In this document: positions 24,618 to 33,466 of the stretch, one piece after another
Layout of the letters: each line of letters starts with the position of its first letter
Position numbering within the stretch: position 1 is the stretch's first letter
Origin: E44-bin88 sp050123275
GTDB taxonomy: Bacteria; Chloroflexota; Dehalococcoidia; Dehalococcoidales; BS750m-G39
DNA: 60,058 bases
Assembly (NCBI GenBank): GCA_050123275.1
Contig: JASFHK010000010.1
Location: forward strand, 1-60,058
Direction: 5' to 3'
Made by a program: the position numbers and the translations under genes
Notes under the pieces: model-generated
Seen by the model: the letters and a program-made list of their open reading frames with translations, nothing else
What the model was told of the DNA's origin: nothing
Database searches by the model: none

Positions 24618-25373
24618 ATGAAGCTGAAAGGTAAAACGGCTATAGTCACCGGAGCCAGACGGGGTATCGGGCGGGCTATCGCCCTGGCGCTGGCTAAAGA
24701 GGGGGCTAACGTGACGGTGAGTGACGTTAGCCAGGAAGACTGCCAGGCGGTTGTCGCCGAGATAGAAAAGATGGGCGGGAAGGGGTTGGCGGTCAAGTGC
24801 GATGTAACCGCCACTCCCCAGGTGGAGGCGCTGGTCAAAAAGACGGTGGATGCCTTCGGCGGGCTGGAGATACTGGTCAACAACGCTGGCATCATTTCCT
24901 ACAAGCCTTTCCTCGAGCTTACCGACGATGACTGGGACAAACTGCTCAGCGTTAACCTCAAAGGGCAGTTCCTCTGTTCCCGGACGGCGGCCCGCGAGAT
25001 GCTCAAAAAGCAGTGGGGCCGCATCGTCAATATCGCCTCGATATCATCCGGCGGCTGCGGTATCGCCTTCCCCCTTATCGCTCATTACACGGCCTCCAAG
25101 GGCGGCGTCATGGCGCTGACCGAGGCGCTGGCGCTGGAGCTGACCGCCAAGGGGATAAACGTCAACGCCATCTGCCCGGGGGCGATAGATACCGACATGA
25201 CCAAGGGAGCTAGGGAAAGCGGCCAGCTGAACACGGTGTTGCTCAGGATACCCAAGGGCAGGCTGGGCAAACCGGAGGAAATCGCCAATACGGTTGTCTT
25301 TTTAGCTTCCGAAGAAGCCAGTTATATTTCAGGCGCCGCTGTTGTCGTCGACGGCGGCTGGTTGACCAGCTAA
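24618..25373 (+). CDS. Short-chain dehydrogenase/reductase (FabG-like)
   Basis: Classical SDR (251 aa) using NAD(P)H: cofactor loop TGARRGIGRA, NNAG motif (VNNAGIISY), catalytic Ser (ASISSGG) and YTASK. The C-terminal VDGGW is typical. Substrate unknown: ketoacyl-ACP/CoA or a small alcohol. It follows the metallothionein gene by 42 nt on the same strand and may be read through from element B. Confidence 0.93.
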   Translation: MKLKGKTAIVTGARRGIGRAIALALAKEGANVTVSDVSQEDCQAVVAEIEKMGGKGLAVKCDVTATPQVEALVKKTVDAFGGLEILVNNAGIISYKPFLELTDDDWDKLLSVNLKGQFLCSRTAAREMLKKQWGRIVNIASISSGGCGIAFPLIAHYTASKGGVMALTEALALELTAKGINVNAICPGAIDTDMTKGARESGQLNTVLLRIPKGRLGKPEEIANTVVFLASEEASYISGAAVVVDGGWLTS

Positions 25374-25418
25374 CGTCGGGCGCCGCTTAATATAATCGGA
25401 ATCGGGAAAGGAGCGAAC

Positions 25419-25913
25419 ATGTACGAGAGGATTCTGGTTCCCCTGGACGGTTCTAAGCGGGCGGAATGCGTGTTGCCCCACGTGGAGGCGCTGGCCAAGA
25501 CCTGCGCTACGGCGGAGGTTATCCTGGTCTGGGTGGCCGAGCGCGTCATCGGCTACCGGGTCAGCGAAAGCGGCAGTCAGCCGATGTGGGAAAGGACGGC
25601 GTCGGTTGCGGGGGCGCGCATGTCTCCCGAGGCAGTGGCCAAGGAAGAGAAGCAGGGGCAGGAGTACCTGGCTAAGATGGCCAAGATACTGGAGGACAAG
25701 GGCGTTAAGGTGCGCACCGAGGTGCTCATGGGCAAGCCCGCCGAGGAAATCGTTATCTACGCCAATAACAAGAAATGCGACCTGATTGTCATTGCCAGCC
25801 ACGGCCGTTCCGGTTTCGCCCGCTGGACGCACGGCAGCGTCGCCGACAGGGTGTTTAAGGCCACGGCGGTGCCGATACTGATGATTAAAGCCCCGGACTA
25901 TAAAGGCATCTAG
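25419..25913 (+). CDS. Universal stress protein (UspA family)
   Basis: UspA-fold cytosolic protein (164 aa): YERILVPLDGSKRAE at the N-terminus and the ATP-binding signature IVIASHGRSGFARWTHGSVAD near the C-terminus (G-x2-G-x9-G-S form), so probably an ATP-binding subtype. TATAAT at 25391-25396 lies 22 nt ahead of the ATG. First of a group of stress genes. Confidence 0.94.
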   Translation: MYERILVPLDGSKRAECVLPHVEALAKTCATAEVILVWVAERVIGYRVSESGSQPMWERTASVAGARMSPEAVAKEEKQGQEYLAKMAKILEDKGVKVRTEVLMGKPAEEIVIYANNKKCDLIVIASHGRSGFARWTHGSVADRVFKATAVPILMIKAPDYKGI

Positions 25914-25956
25914 GGTTTTTTGAGAACCGAATAACGCTATAATAAAGGAGCCGGCC

Positions 25957-26202
25957 ATGCTCAGACTTTCGACCAGGACCAGGTTGAACCCGGAGGAGGT
26001 GTCGAAGCAGGCGGTGGGTTTCTTCGGTCCCGGCGGCTACGGGCTTGAGGTCGTCGATGAGACCACCGGTTACGTTTGCCTGGAAGGGGCCGGCGGCGTG
26101 GTCGAGGTTATCGCCTCGCCCGAAGGCAAGGGGGCTTCCGTCGAGCTAATCTCGAAGGAGTGGGACCATCAGGCCCAGGAGTTTTTGCGTAAAATCAGCT
26201 GA
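25957..26202 (+). CDS. Small conserved-looking protein of unknown function
   Basis: 81-residue soluble protein, no TM, signal or Cys. It reads like a small alpha/beta domain (NPEEVSKQAVGFFGPGGYG; GVVEVIASPEG; HQAQEFLRKIS). I do not recognise it. TATAAT at 25938-25943 and AAGGAG precede the ATG. It sits between a universal stress protein and superoxide dismutase, so a stress role is possible by context only. Confidence 0.7.
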   Translation: MLRLSTRTRLNPEEVSKQAVGFFGPGGYGLEVVDETTGYVCLEGAGGVVEVIASPEGKGASVELISKEWDHQAQEFLRKIS

Positions 26203-26233
26203 AAAGCGAATAAAAACTAAGGAGGTAATGTTT

Positions 26234-26812
26234 ATGGGCTACGAAGCCAGGGACTACAGCGCGCTTATCGGGATGAAGGGGTTCAGCGAAACCCTGCTCA
26301 AGAACCATTTTACCCTTTACCAGGGCTACGTGACCAACACCAACAAGCTCTGGGACATAATGACGGCCATGCTCGAGGAAGGCAAGGCGGGCACGCCGGA
26401 ATACGCCGAGCTCAAGCGGCGTTTCGGCTTTGAGTTTAACGGCATGAGACTTCACGAGTACTACTTCGGCAACCTGGGGGGCAAGCAGCCGCTGGATAAA
26501 GGGGGCGCTTTCGCTCAAAAAGTGGCTGAGGCCTACGGCAGCTACGACGCCTGGGAAAAAGACTTCAAGGCCACCGGGGCCATGCGCGGTATCGGCTGGG
26601 TGGTGCTCTACCAGGACGACACTAACGGCTGGCTTTTTGACCAGTGGATTAACGAGCACGAGGTCGGCCATCCCGCGGGCTGTGCTCCTATACTGGTGAT
26701 GGACGTTTTCGAGCACGCCTTCATGCTCGACTACGGGCTCAAGCGCGCTGATTACATCAACGCCTTTTTCGAGAATATCGACTGGGGGGTGGTGGGGAAG
26801 AGGCTTAAATAA
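26234..26812 (+). CDS. sod: Fe/Mn superoxide dismutase
   Basis: Dismutates superoxide. 192 residues; metal ligands fit the Fe/Mn family: His in LLKNHFTLY, His in MRLHEYYFGNL, Asp and His in VMDVFEHAFMLDYG. An ATG at 26228 is in frame, but only two bases separate it from AGGAGG, whereas ATG 26234 has an eight-base gap. No signal peptide, so cytosolic. Adjacent to a rubrerythrin-like gene, a common oxygen-defence pairing in anaerobes. Metal choice (Fe or Mn) cannot be decided here. Confidence 0.94.
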   Translation: MGYEARDYSALIGMKGFSETLLKNHFTLYQGYVTNTNKLWDIMTAMLEEGKAGTPEYAELKRRFGFEFNGMRLHEYYFGNLGGKQPLDKGGAFAQKVAEAYGSYDAWEKDFKATGAMRGIGWVVLYQDDTNGWLFDQWINEHEVGHPAGCAPILVMDVFEHAFMLDYGLKRADYINAFFENIDWGVVGKRLK

Positions 26813-26837
26813 CATTAGGTCTAGAGGAGGGGCGACC

Positions 26838-27308
26838 ATGGCGACAGGTCTGACGGTGCAGAGGCTACTGGAGAAAGCGATAGAAAAAGAGATTGAATCC
26901 CAGCACCTTTACCGGGAACTGAGCCGGAAGATGACCGACGATACGGTTAAAGACGCCTTCATCCGGCTCTCGCGTGAAGAGGAAGGGCACGAGCAGCTGC
27001 TGCGCAAATACCTGCGCGGCGATATCGGCGACGGCAGCCTGAGTAAAGACCGCGTCCTGGACTATAAGATTGCCGAATACCTCGACCAGCCCGAAATAAG
27101 GCCCGGTATGGCGCTCAAGGATGTTTTCCTGCTGGCGGCGAACAAGGAAAAGGCCGCCCACCAGTTCTACCTCAGCCTGGCGGCGGCGCATCCGTCGGGA
27201 GGGGTAAAGAGGCTGCTGGAGCAGCTCGCCCTGCAGGAGCTGGAGCACAAGCAAAAAGTGGAGTTCCTCTATACCGAGGTCGCTTTCCCCCAGACCGACG
27301 GAGGGTAA
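26838..27308 (+). CDS. Rubrerythrin-like ferritin-fold protein
   Basis: 156-residue ferritin-like di-iron protein: helices with E-K-E-I-E-S-Q-H-L-Y, SREEEGHEQLL, ANKEKAAHQFYLSL and ALQELEHKQKVEFLY provide Glu/His ligands in the rubrerythrin ExxH pattern. No rubredoxin domain, so an electron donor must be separate; the desulforedoxin-like proteins at 48.3-48.6 kb are of a suitable class, by inference only. Likely NADH-peroxidase-type H2O2 removal next to superoxide dismutase. Confidence 0.88.
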   Translation: MATGLTVQRLLEKAIEKEIESQHLYRELSRKMTDDTVKDAFIRLSREEEGHEQLLRKYLRGDIGDGSLSKDRVLDYKIAEYLDQPEIRPGMALKDVFLLAANKEKAAHQFYLSLAAAHPSGGVKRLLEQLALQELEHKQKVEFLYTEVAFPQTDGG

Positions 27309-27312
27309 AGCC

Positions 27313-28188
27313 ATGAAAATAGGCGATGCCATCAAAGCCAAAGGCTCCAGTCTCTCCTTCGAGTTCTTTCCGTCCAAGGATATGGCCAGCGAGGAACGGC
27401 TGTTCAAGGTTGTCCACGAACTCGAAGACTACGAGCCTACTTTCGTCTCGGTGACCTACGGCGCCGGCGGCGGCACGCTGCGTAACACGCGCAAGGTGGT
27501 GTTGCGCATCAAAGGCGAAACCGGGTTGACGCCGATGCCCCATCTTACCTGCGTCAATCAAAGCTGCCGGGACCTGGAAAACATACTTAAAGATTATAAG
27601 AATAACGGCGTGGAAAATATCCTCGCCCTCCGGGGCGACCCGCCCAAGGGTAATACTATGTTCGAGGCTCACCCCGAGGGCTATTGTTATGCCGTAGACC
27701 TGGTGAAGTTGATTGTGTCCATCGGCGGCTATTCCATCGGCGTGGCCGTCTATCCCGAAGGCCATTCCGAGGCGCCCGACCTGGAAACCGACCTGCGCTA
27801 CACCAAGGAAAAGATTGACGCCGGCGCCGACTTCGCCATCACCCAGATGTTCTTCGAAAACAGGTTCTACTACGATTTCCTGGAGCGGGCGACAAAAGCG
27901 GGCATCAAAATCCCCATTATCCCCGGTATCATGCCCATCACCGATATCGAGAAGATACAACGCTTCAGCCAGATGACGGGCGCCACGCTGCCGTCGTCTA
28001 TCGTCAAATTAATGGAACTGGCCACTTCACCCGAGGAAGCCTACAAGGTCGGCGTGGAGTTCGCCACCAAGCAGTGCGAAGACCTGCGTCAGAACGGCGT
28101 CAAATACTTCCACTTCTACGCTCTCAACCAGAGCCAGCCGGTGGGCCAGATAGTGGATAACCTCGGCTATACCAAGAAAGCGGCTTAA
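27313..28188 (+). CDS. metF: Methylenetetrahydrofolate reductase
   Basis: Reduces 5,10-methylene-THF to 5-methyl-THF with FAD, serving methionine synthesis or the Wood-Ljungdahl methyl branch. 291 aa TIM barrel with SFEFFPSKD, SVTYGAGG, MPHLTCVNQS, LALRGDPPKG, DFAITQMFFE and IPGIMPI, all standard. The ATG is only four bases after the rubrerythrin-like stop, so it is co-transcribed. No MetV or MetH gene is adjacent. Confidence 0.95.
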   Translation: MKIGDAIKAKGSSLSFEFFPSKDMASEERLFKVVHELEDYEPTFVSVTYGAGGGTLRNTRKVVLRIKGETGLTPMPHLTCVNQSCRDLENILKDYKNNGVENILALRGDPPKGNTMFEAHPEGYCYAVDLVKLIVSIGGYSIGVAVYPEGHSEAPDLETDLRYTKEKIDAGADFAITQMFFENRFYYDFLERATKAGIKIPIIPGIMPITDIEKIQRFSQMTGATLPSSIVKLMELATSPEEAYKVGVEFATKQCEDLRQNGVKYFHFYALNQSQPVGQIVDNLGYTKKAA

Positions 28189-28193
28189 AACCG

Positions 28194-29600
28194 CTAGTCC
28201 AGCAAGACCTGCTGGCGGTAGCGGGGGATGAGCGTTTCCCAGCCCGTGTTCTTTTGCACCAGCGCCGCCAGGTTTTCCGAGGCATCGAGCTCGCCGTGGG
28301 TGATGAAAACGCGCTTGGGCGCTTTCTTGAGGCCGGAGAGCCACTTGATAAGCTCGTTCTGGTCGGCGTGCGCCGAGAAGCCGTGCACCTGGGCGATGCG
28401 CGCTCGTACCGGGTAGTATTGCCCCAGAATTCTCACCGTTTTGGCCCCGTTAACGATATGCCGCCCCAGCGTGCCCGAAGCCTGGTAGCCGACGAAGAGA
28501 ATGGTGTTGGCTTTGTCGGTAATGTTGTTCACCAGGTGGTGCTTGATTCTGCCGCCGGTGCACATGCCGGAGCCGGCGATGATGATGTTGCTGCCGGTGA
28601 GGCGGTTCAACTCCTTCGATTGCTCGGTGGTGCGGGTCAGCTTGAGGTCGGGGAAATCGAAGGGGGAGTGGTTCTGGTGAAGCAGCTGCTTCATCTCTTC
28701 GTCGAAGAGGTGGGGGTGGTTGTCGAAGACCTCGGTGATGCCGATGGCCATGGGGCTGTCGACGAAGACGGGCAGTTTGGGGATGCGCCCTTCGAGACGA
28801 AACTTGTTCAGGTAGTACATGATTTCCTGGGAGCGCTCTAAAGCGAAGCTGGGAATGATGATATTGCCGCCTCTGGCGGCGGTGTCGCTGATAATCCGGG
28901 CGAAGTCGCTGGCCGTGTCGTCGATAGGCTCCAGTACCCGGTCGCCGTAGGTGGACTCCATGACGACGTAGTCCGCTTCCTCGAAGACGGTGGGGTCGTT
29001 GAGCATGGGCTTGTCCCAGCGCCCGATATCGCCGGAAAAGACTATCGTCCGCGTCAGGCCGCCCTGCTTTATCTTCAGCTTTATCATCGACGAGCCCAGA
29101 ACGTGGCCGGCTTCGTGGAAAGAGGCCTCGACGCCTTCGCCCGGCGCCACCGAACCACCGTATTTAACGGGTGAAAAGAGGGGGAAGACGGCCTCGGCGT
29201 CTTCCTGGGTGTAGAGGGGTATTTCGGGGTAGCGGCCCTTCCTTTTCTCCTTCCGGTGGCGGCGTTTTTTGTACTCGGCGTCCTCTTCCTGCAGCTTGCC
29301 GGCGTCGAGGAGCATGATACGGGTGATTTCGGCGGTGGCGGCGGTGCAGTAAACGGACTGGTCGAACTCCTGCTGGACGAGACGGGGCAAAAGCCCGCAG
29401 TGGTCTAAGTGGGCGTGGGTCAGAAGCACCGCGCCCAGCGACGGCGGGGGCATGAAAAAGCGGCTCCAGTTGCGCTCTTTGAGCTCTCTTTCCTGGTAAA
29501 GCCCACAGTCCACCAGCAGCCGGGTTTTATCCGTCTCGATGAGATACTGCGAGCCGGTGACGTTTTGCGCGGCGCCTAAGAAACTTAATCTAATCGGCAT
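28194..29600 (-). CDS. Metallo-beta-lactamase/beta-CASP RNA-processing nuclease
   Basis: Beta-CASP family nuclease (468 aa; archaeal CPSF-like / YsH1 group). Metal motifs: LTHAHLDHCG (HxHxDH), EAGHVLGSS, SGDIGRWD; beta-CASP motifs ESTYGDR, IPSFALERSQE, and C-terminal GSGMCTGGRIKHHL, FSAHADQNELIKWL, THGE. Likely an RNA endo/exonuclease. It has a divergent promoter towards the aldehyde dehydrogenase and is convergent with metF. Confidence 0.94.
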   Translation of the reverse strand: MPIRLSFLGAAQNVTGSQYLIETDKTRLLVDCGLYQERELKERNWSRFFMPPPSLGAVLLTHAHLDHCGLLPRLVQQEFDQSVYCTAATAEITRIMLLDAGKLQEEDAEYKKRRHRKEKRKGRYPEIPLYTQEDAEAVFPLFSPVKYGGSVAPGEGVEASFHEAGHVLGSSMIKLKIKQGGLTRTIVFSGDIGRWDKPMLNDPTVFEEADYVVMESTYGDRVLEPIDDTASDFARIISDTAARGGNIIIPSFALERSQEIMYYLNKFRLEGRIPKLPVFVDSPMAIGITEVFDNHPHLFDEEMKQLLHQNHSPFDFPDLKLTRTTEQSKELNRLTGSNIIIAGSGMCTGGRIKHHLVNNITDKANTILFVGYQASGTLGRHIVNGAKTVRILGQYYPVRARIAQVHGFSAHADQNELIKWLSGLKKAPKRVFITHGELDASENLAALVQKNTGWETLIPRYRQQVLLD

Positions 29601-29641
29601 AGCTCGATACCGGGTTATCTTTTGGGGAACTGTCTGGGGCG

Positions 29642-29671
29642 ATTATACAGGCTCAGGCGGTTCGGGGTCAA
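29642..29671 (-). promoter_or_regulatory. Promoter of the beta-CASP nuclease gene
   Basis: Minus strand TTGACC (29671-29666), 18-bp spacer, TATAAT (29647-29642), 42 nt before the ATG. Confidence 0.7.
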
Positions 29672-29679
29672 CGCACCTA

Positions 29680-29709
29680 TTGACAACGGAAACTCCGGCG
29701 TGATATACC
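29680..29709 (+). promoter_or_regulatory. Promoter of the aldehyde dehydrogenase gene
   Basis: TTGACA (29680-29685), 18-bp spacer, TATACC (29704-29709); divergent from and next to the nuclease promoter. GGGGTCAA just upstream loosely recalls the element before dctP, but not enough to call it a copy. Confidence 0.65.
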
Positions 29710-29777
29710 TCGGTTTAAGCCGCCTTTTTTTACCGTCGAAAGGGGCCGCATTAAAAATTGAATAAGGGGGTAAAGAC

Positions 29778-31223
29778 ATGAGGGAACGCAAGATGTGGAT
29801 TGGCGGTAGTTGGGTCGAGGCCGCGTCGGGGCAGAGTTTCACCGAAGTCAACCCGGCCACCGGGGAAGAAATAGCCCGGGTACCGCTCGGCGGCGCCGAG
29901 GACGTCGATAAAGCCGTGGCCGCCGCCCGAAAGGCTTTCCCGCTCTGGTCGCAAAAGACCCAGGCCGAGCGCTGCCGTGTCCTGGCCCGTATCGCCGCCG
30001 CCCTTGATGCCGACCGCGCCGAACTGGTCAAGCTCGATGTACTCGAGCACGGCACGCCGGTAGGGCTGTCCGAGCTTTTTATGAGCGTGTCGCCCGGCCA
30101 TTTCGAGTACGCCGCCCAGGCCAGCCGGGCGTTGACGGACGATGTCATTACCTCCCACCCCGGTACCTTCTTTTTCACCCGCCGCGAGCCGGTGGGCGTC
30201 TGCGCTCTGATTACTCCTTGGAACGTCCCCCTGATGATGGCCACCGTCAAGCTGGCTTTCTCACTGGCGATGGGCAACACCTGTATCCTCAAGCCGCCCA
30301 GCGTCAACTCGCTGACCTCGCTCCGCTTCGCCGAGATACTGGAAAAAACGGACCTACCACCGGGCACGGTTAACGTTATCACCGGCCCCGGCTCCAGCGT
30401 CGGCGGCGCCCTTTCCGTCCACCCCGGCGTGGACATGATATCCTTTACCGGCAGCGTCGAGACGGGCAAGACTATCACTGCCGCCGCCAGCGGCACGGTA
30501 AAGCGCCTGGCTCTGGAGCTGGGGGGCAAAAACCCCTTTATCGTCCTCGACGACGCCGATATCGAAAAAACCGTCGCCATGGGCGTATCCTGCCTCTACC
30601 GCAACAGCGGCCAGATATGCGCCTCCCCGGGCCGCTTTTATGTTCACAAGAAACTTTACGCCGGTTTCGTAGATAAGTTCGTCAAGGCCGCCCAAAAGGT
30701 CGCCGTCGGCGACCCCAACGATGCCAGGACGGAGATGGGCCCCGTCGTCAGCGCCGAGCACCGCGACCGCGTCGAGGGCTATATCAAGAGCGGTGTCAAA
30801 GAGGGCGCTAGACTGCTCCTCGGCGGCGCTCCCCCCGAATCCCTGAAAAAAGGCTTCTACGTCATGCCCACCGTTTTCAGCGATATCAAACCCGGGATGA
30901 CCATCGCCCGCGAGGAAATCTTCGGCCCGGTGGCCTGTATTATGGAGCCCTTCGGCTCCGACGCAGAGGTCGTCGAGCTGGCCAACGATAACCGCTACGG
31001 GCTTTCGGCCTCGGTCTGGACACAGAACGCACCCCGCGGCATCAGGATGGCCGAGCAGATAAGGGCGGGCGCCGTCTGGTTGAACGACCACATGCTCATC
31101 GGGGCGGAGTTGCCCTGGGGCGGCTACAAAGAAAGCGGCTACGGGCGCGAAAACGGAATAGTGGGGTTGGAAGAGTTCAGCCAGGTCAAATTAATATCCA
31201 TTAATATGGAAGCCAAGGGCTAA
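29778..31223 (+). CDS. NAD(P)-dependent aldehyde dehydrogenase
   Basis: ALDH-superfamily enzyme (481 aa) oxidising an aldehyde to the acid. Motifs: ITPWNVPLMMA, KPPSVNSLTS, FTGSVETGK, general-base Glu in LELGGKNPF, catalytic Cys in NSGQICASPGR, EEIFGPVACI. Cytosolic. The substrate is unspecified (betaine-, aryl- or fatty-aldehyde type). AAGGGGGT precedes the ATG. It is followed by a DUF169 gene on the same strand. Confidence 0.94.
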   Translation: MRERKMWIGGSWVEAASGQSFTEVNPATGEEIARVPLGGAEDVDKAVAAARKAFPLWSQKTQAERCRVLARIAAALDADRAELVKLDVLEHGTPVGLSELFMSVSPGHFEYAAQASRALTDDVITSHPGTFFFTRREPVGVCALITPWNVPLMMATVKLAFSLAMGNTCILKPPSVNSLTSLRFAEILEKTDLPPGTVNVITGPGSSVGGALSVHPGVDMISFTGSVETGKTITAAASGTVKRLALELGGKNPFIVLDDADIEKTVAMGVSCLYRNSGQICASPGRFYVHKKLYAGFVDKFVKAAQKVAVGDPNDARTEMGPVVSAEHRDRVEGYIKSGVKEGARLLLGGAPPESLKKGFYVMPTVFSDIKPGMTIAREEIFGPVACIMEPFGSDAEVVELANDNRYGLSASVWTQNAPRGIRMAEQIRAGAVWLNDHMLIGAELPWGGYKESGYGRENGIVGLEEFSQVKLISINMEAKG

Positions 31224-31262
31224 ATTGCCGCTGGCGTTAGTCTTAAAAATAGGGGGATTGCC

Positions 31263-32018
31263 ATGCCGACTCTAAAGGATTACAACCGCTGTGGAGAAGA
31301 ACTGGAACGCCTCTTGCTCTTGAGGACATCACCCATCGCCGTCAAGATGCTCAAAAGCGAGGCCGACATCCCCAAGGGCGCCGTCAGGCCCTATCGAGAC
31401 CGGGGTATTCACGTCGCCCAGTGCCAGGCTTTCGCCCTTTCCCGCCGCCAGAAAGAGACGGTGGCCATGCTCAAAGAGGACAACTGGTGCTTCGCCGCCC
31501 TCATCGCTTACGGGCTGGTGGACAAACCCGAAGACCCCGAGCTGCAAACCTTCGTTAATTTTCCCACCTTCGAGCGCGACAAATACATCGGCATCGTTTC
31601 CGCCCCCCTGCGGGAGGCCGACTTCGAGCCCGACGTGGTTATCATCTATTCCAACACGGCGCAATTGCGCAATATGCTGATGCCGATACATTTCCGCAGC
31701 GAAGAGGACTCCGTTGACGCCCACCTTTTCCCGCCGGCCTGTGCTTACCAGGTCGTACCGGTGATGGCCAACGGCAACTATATGGTCACCTTGCCCGACC
31801 CCGGCGATTTCCACCGGGCGCTGGCCGGCGAGGACGAGATTGTCCTCTCCGTGGCCAGAGACAGGCTGGAAAAGCTGGTGGAGGGGGTCAGGGAAATCGA
31901 GAAGGGTGACTTCAGCTACGCCCGCGCCGGTATGTACATGCAGGCCGATTTCCCCCAGCCCGAGTTTTACCAGATGCTTTTCAAGCGCTGGGGACTTCAC
32001 GGCGGGGGAAAAAGTTAG
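31263..32018 (+). CDS. DUF169-family protein
   Basis: 251-residue cytosolic protein of the DUF169 family (found in anaerobes and methanogens, function unknown). Visible features: the N-terminal segment RTSPIAVKMLKSEADIPKGA, a conserved Cys in HVAQCQAFALSRR, and two more Cys (NWCFAAL, PPACAYQV). 39 nt after the aldehyde dehydrogenase. Family members often adjoin CoA-ester or C1 enzymes, which agrees with the adjacent dehydratase genes, but no reaction can be named. Confidence 0.85.
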   Translation: MPTLKDYNRCGEELERLLLLRTSPIAVKMLKSEADIPKGAVRPYRDRGIHVAQCQAFALSRRQKETVAMLKEDNWCFAALIAYGLVDKPEDPELQTFVNFPTFERDKYIGIVSAPLREADFEPDVVIIYSNTAQLRNMLMPIHFRSEEDSVDAHLFPPACAYQVVPVMANGNYMVTLPDPGDFHRALAGEDEIVLSVARDRLEKLVEGVREIEKGDFSYARAGMYMQADFPQPEFYQMLFKRWGLHGGGKS

Positions 32019-32109
32019 GAGCCATCCTCCTTGGGAAGGATGACTCCTAAGTATGGAAGGAGAAATCAGGAGAGTAGGGAGCCATCCTCCTTGGGCGGGA
32101 TGACTCCCT
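32017..32109. terminator. Two tandem near-identical hairpins between convergent genes
   Basis: AGGAGCCATCC/GGATGACTCCT (32017-32048) and AGGGAGCCATCC/GGATGACTCCCT (32076-32109), each with one C-A mismatch and a 10-nt loop, 59 bp apart. They lie between the DUF169 gene and a leftward dehydratase gene and probably act as a bidirectional terminator; the second may have arisen by duplication. No T-run. Confidence 0.65.
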
Positions 32110-32130
32110 ATGCCTGAAGAAACTGCGTTT

Positions 32131-33411
32131 TTATTTCTTGCCGGCCAGTATGGAATCGGCGAACATTCTCAACCTGTCCTCGATTTCGGCGGCGGGCATG
32201 ATGGTCGGGTCGTAGAGCCGGCCGGGCATGACCAGCGTCGGCAGTCCCAGCTGCTCCTTAACCGTGTCGGCGACCATCCGGAAGGGCGCGCCGATATGTA
32301 TGCAGCCGACGAGCTGATAGTAAACGACGGCGTCGCACTTCAGCTCTTTACACATCCAGACGACCTCGTCGGCCCACTCTTTGGTGCCGTAGATGTCGGC
32401 GAACATGAAACGGGCTTCTTCCTCCAGCGGGGTCAGCTTGCGCCCGAACTCCTTTTCGTCGCCCCACTTGGCTCTCCAGCCGTTGAGCACCGCCAGCGGC
32501 GGTATCCAGGTAATCATGGAGATGCCCAGGTCGTCGAGCAGGGAGAAGAGGTCCATGTATAGTGGAATGGGGTTCAGCCAGAGGATGCGCAGCTTTTCGT
32601 TCTTGTTGCCGCCCTGGGCGATGCGAGCCTCGGTATCCTTGACGCGCTGTTTCCAGAACTCGAGCACCTTTTCCCGCTTGCCGAAGAGAGAGGGGTCGAA
32701 GTGGAGGGGCAGCACGGCGTTTTCCATGTTGCTCAAGCCCATGGGTACGTTTTTTTTGAGCTCGAAGTCCTTGAGTGTGTAATTAATCCAGGTTTTGTTG
32801 GCCTCGATTATTTTGAGGTGCTCTTCCTCGTCGTATTTGGTGCCGGGAACGTTCTTTTCCACGAACTTGATGTAATCCGCCAGCTGGTCGGCCATGTAGC
32901 TGATGCTGTCCAGGCTGTAATCGTGTGGCGTGTCGAACTCGAAGGTGGGTATGTCGTTGTTCACGGCGAAATACTGGGCGAAAGCCTTCATGTGGTACAT
33001 CCAGACGCGGCAGGCGCCGCCGGTGCCCGAAGTCGCCACCTTGGGGGGAGCGTACATGCCGGCCTTGACCGCGGCGGCGGGCAGGGTGAAGACGTCGCAC
33101 ATATAGTCGGGCATGCCCATGTCGCGGGCAACCTGGTAAAGCTGGATGCCTATCTCCGGGTCGGGGTCGCAGAGCAGCGGGTCCTGATAGAGAATGGGCA
33201 GGGCGCCCATGGCTCGGGCCAGGCCGTTGGAGGGGAAATGCCCCAGGATGGGCTTACCCTCGCGCGCGTATTCCAGCAAATCCCCGTAGCCTTCAATCTC
33301 AATCTCCAGCGCCATCCGCATCGAGGGCATCATTTTCGGGTCGGGGTGGGCGTCCAGCTCGGCGAGCATTTTCTTCTTTTTATCGATCAGTTTTTGCAAC
33401 AGATTCTGCAT
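32131..33411 (-). CDS. 2-Hydroxyacyl-CoA dehydratase / benzoyl-CoA reductase-type subunit (larger)
   Basis: 426-residue subunit of the HgdAB/FldBC/BcrBC superfamily, which carries a [4Fe-4S] cluster and catalyses reductive dehydration or dearomatisation after electron activation by an ATP-driven activator. Visible: LGHFPSNGLARAMGALPI near the N-terminus, Cys in PLLCDPDP and PDYMCDVF, C-terminal CKELKCDAVVYY and GCIHIG. It is 55 nt downstream of the smaller subunit, a pair of about 380 + 430 residues as expected for an alpha-beta dimer. No activator (HgdC/BcrA/D-like) is present in the window. Confidence 0.85.
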   Translation of the reverse strand: MQNLLQKLIDKKKKMLAELDAHPDPKMMPSMRMALEIEIEGYGDLLEYAREGKPILGHFPSNGLARAMGALPILYQDPLLCDPDPEIGIQLYQVARDMGMPDYMCDVFTLPAAAVKAGMYAPPKVATSGTGGACRVWMYHMKAFAQYFAVNNDIPTFEFDTPHDYSLDSISYMADQLADYIKFVEKNVPGTKYDEEEHLKIIEANKTWINYTLKDFELKKNVPMGLSNMENAVLPLHFDPSLFGKREKVLEFWKQRVKDTEARIAQGGNKNEKLRILWLNPIPLYMDLFSLLDDLGISMITWIPPLAVLNGWRAKWGDEKEFGRKLTPLEEEARFMFADIYGTKEWADEVVWMCKELKCDAVVYYQLVGCIHIGAPFRMVADTVKEQLGLPTLVMPGRLYDPTIMPAAEIEDRLRMFADSILAGKK

Positions 33412-33466
33412 TAATAACCTCCTATTAGCGCTTTCATCTCGTCTTTATCTGGGGAAAAGCGCCGGT

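Noticed and set aside
27309..27312. SAM or other riboswitch before metF
   Set aside because: There are only four bases between the upstream gene and metF, so no room for a leader.
29655..29690. Third copy of the dctP/cupin promoter element before the aldehyde dehydrogenase
   Set aside because: Only GGGGTCAA and a TTG-x-x-AAC stretch agree; the CGAACTTTAGGAC block is missing and the spacing differs.
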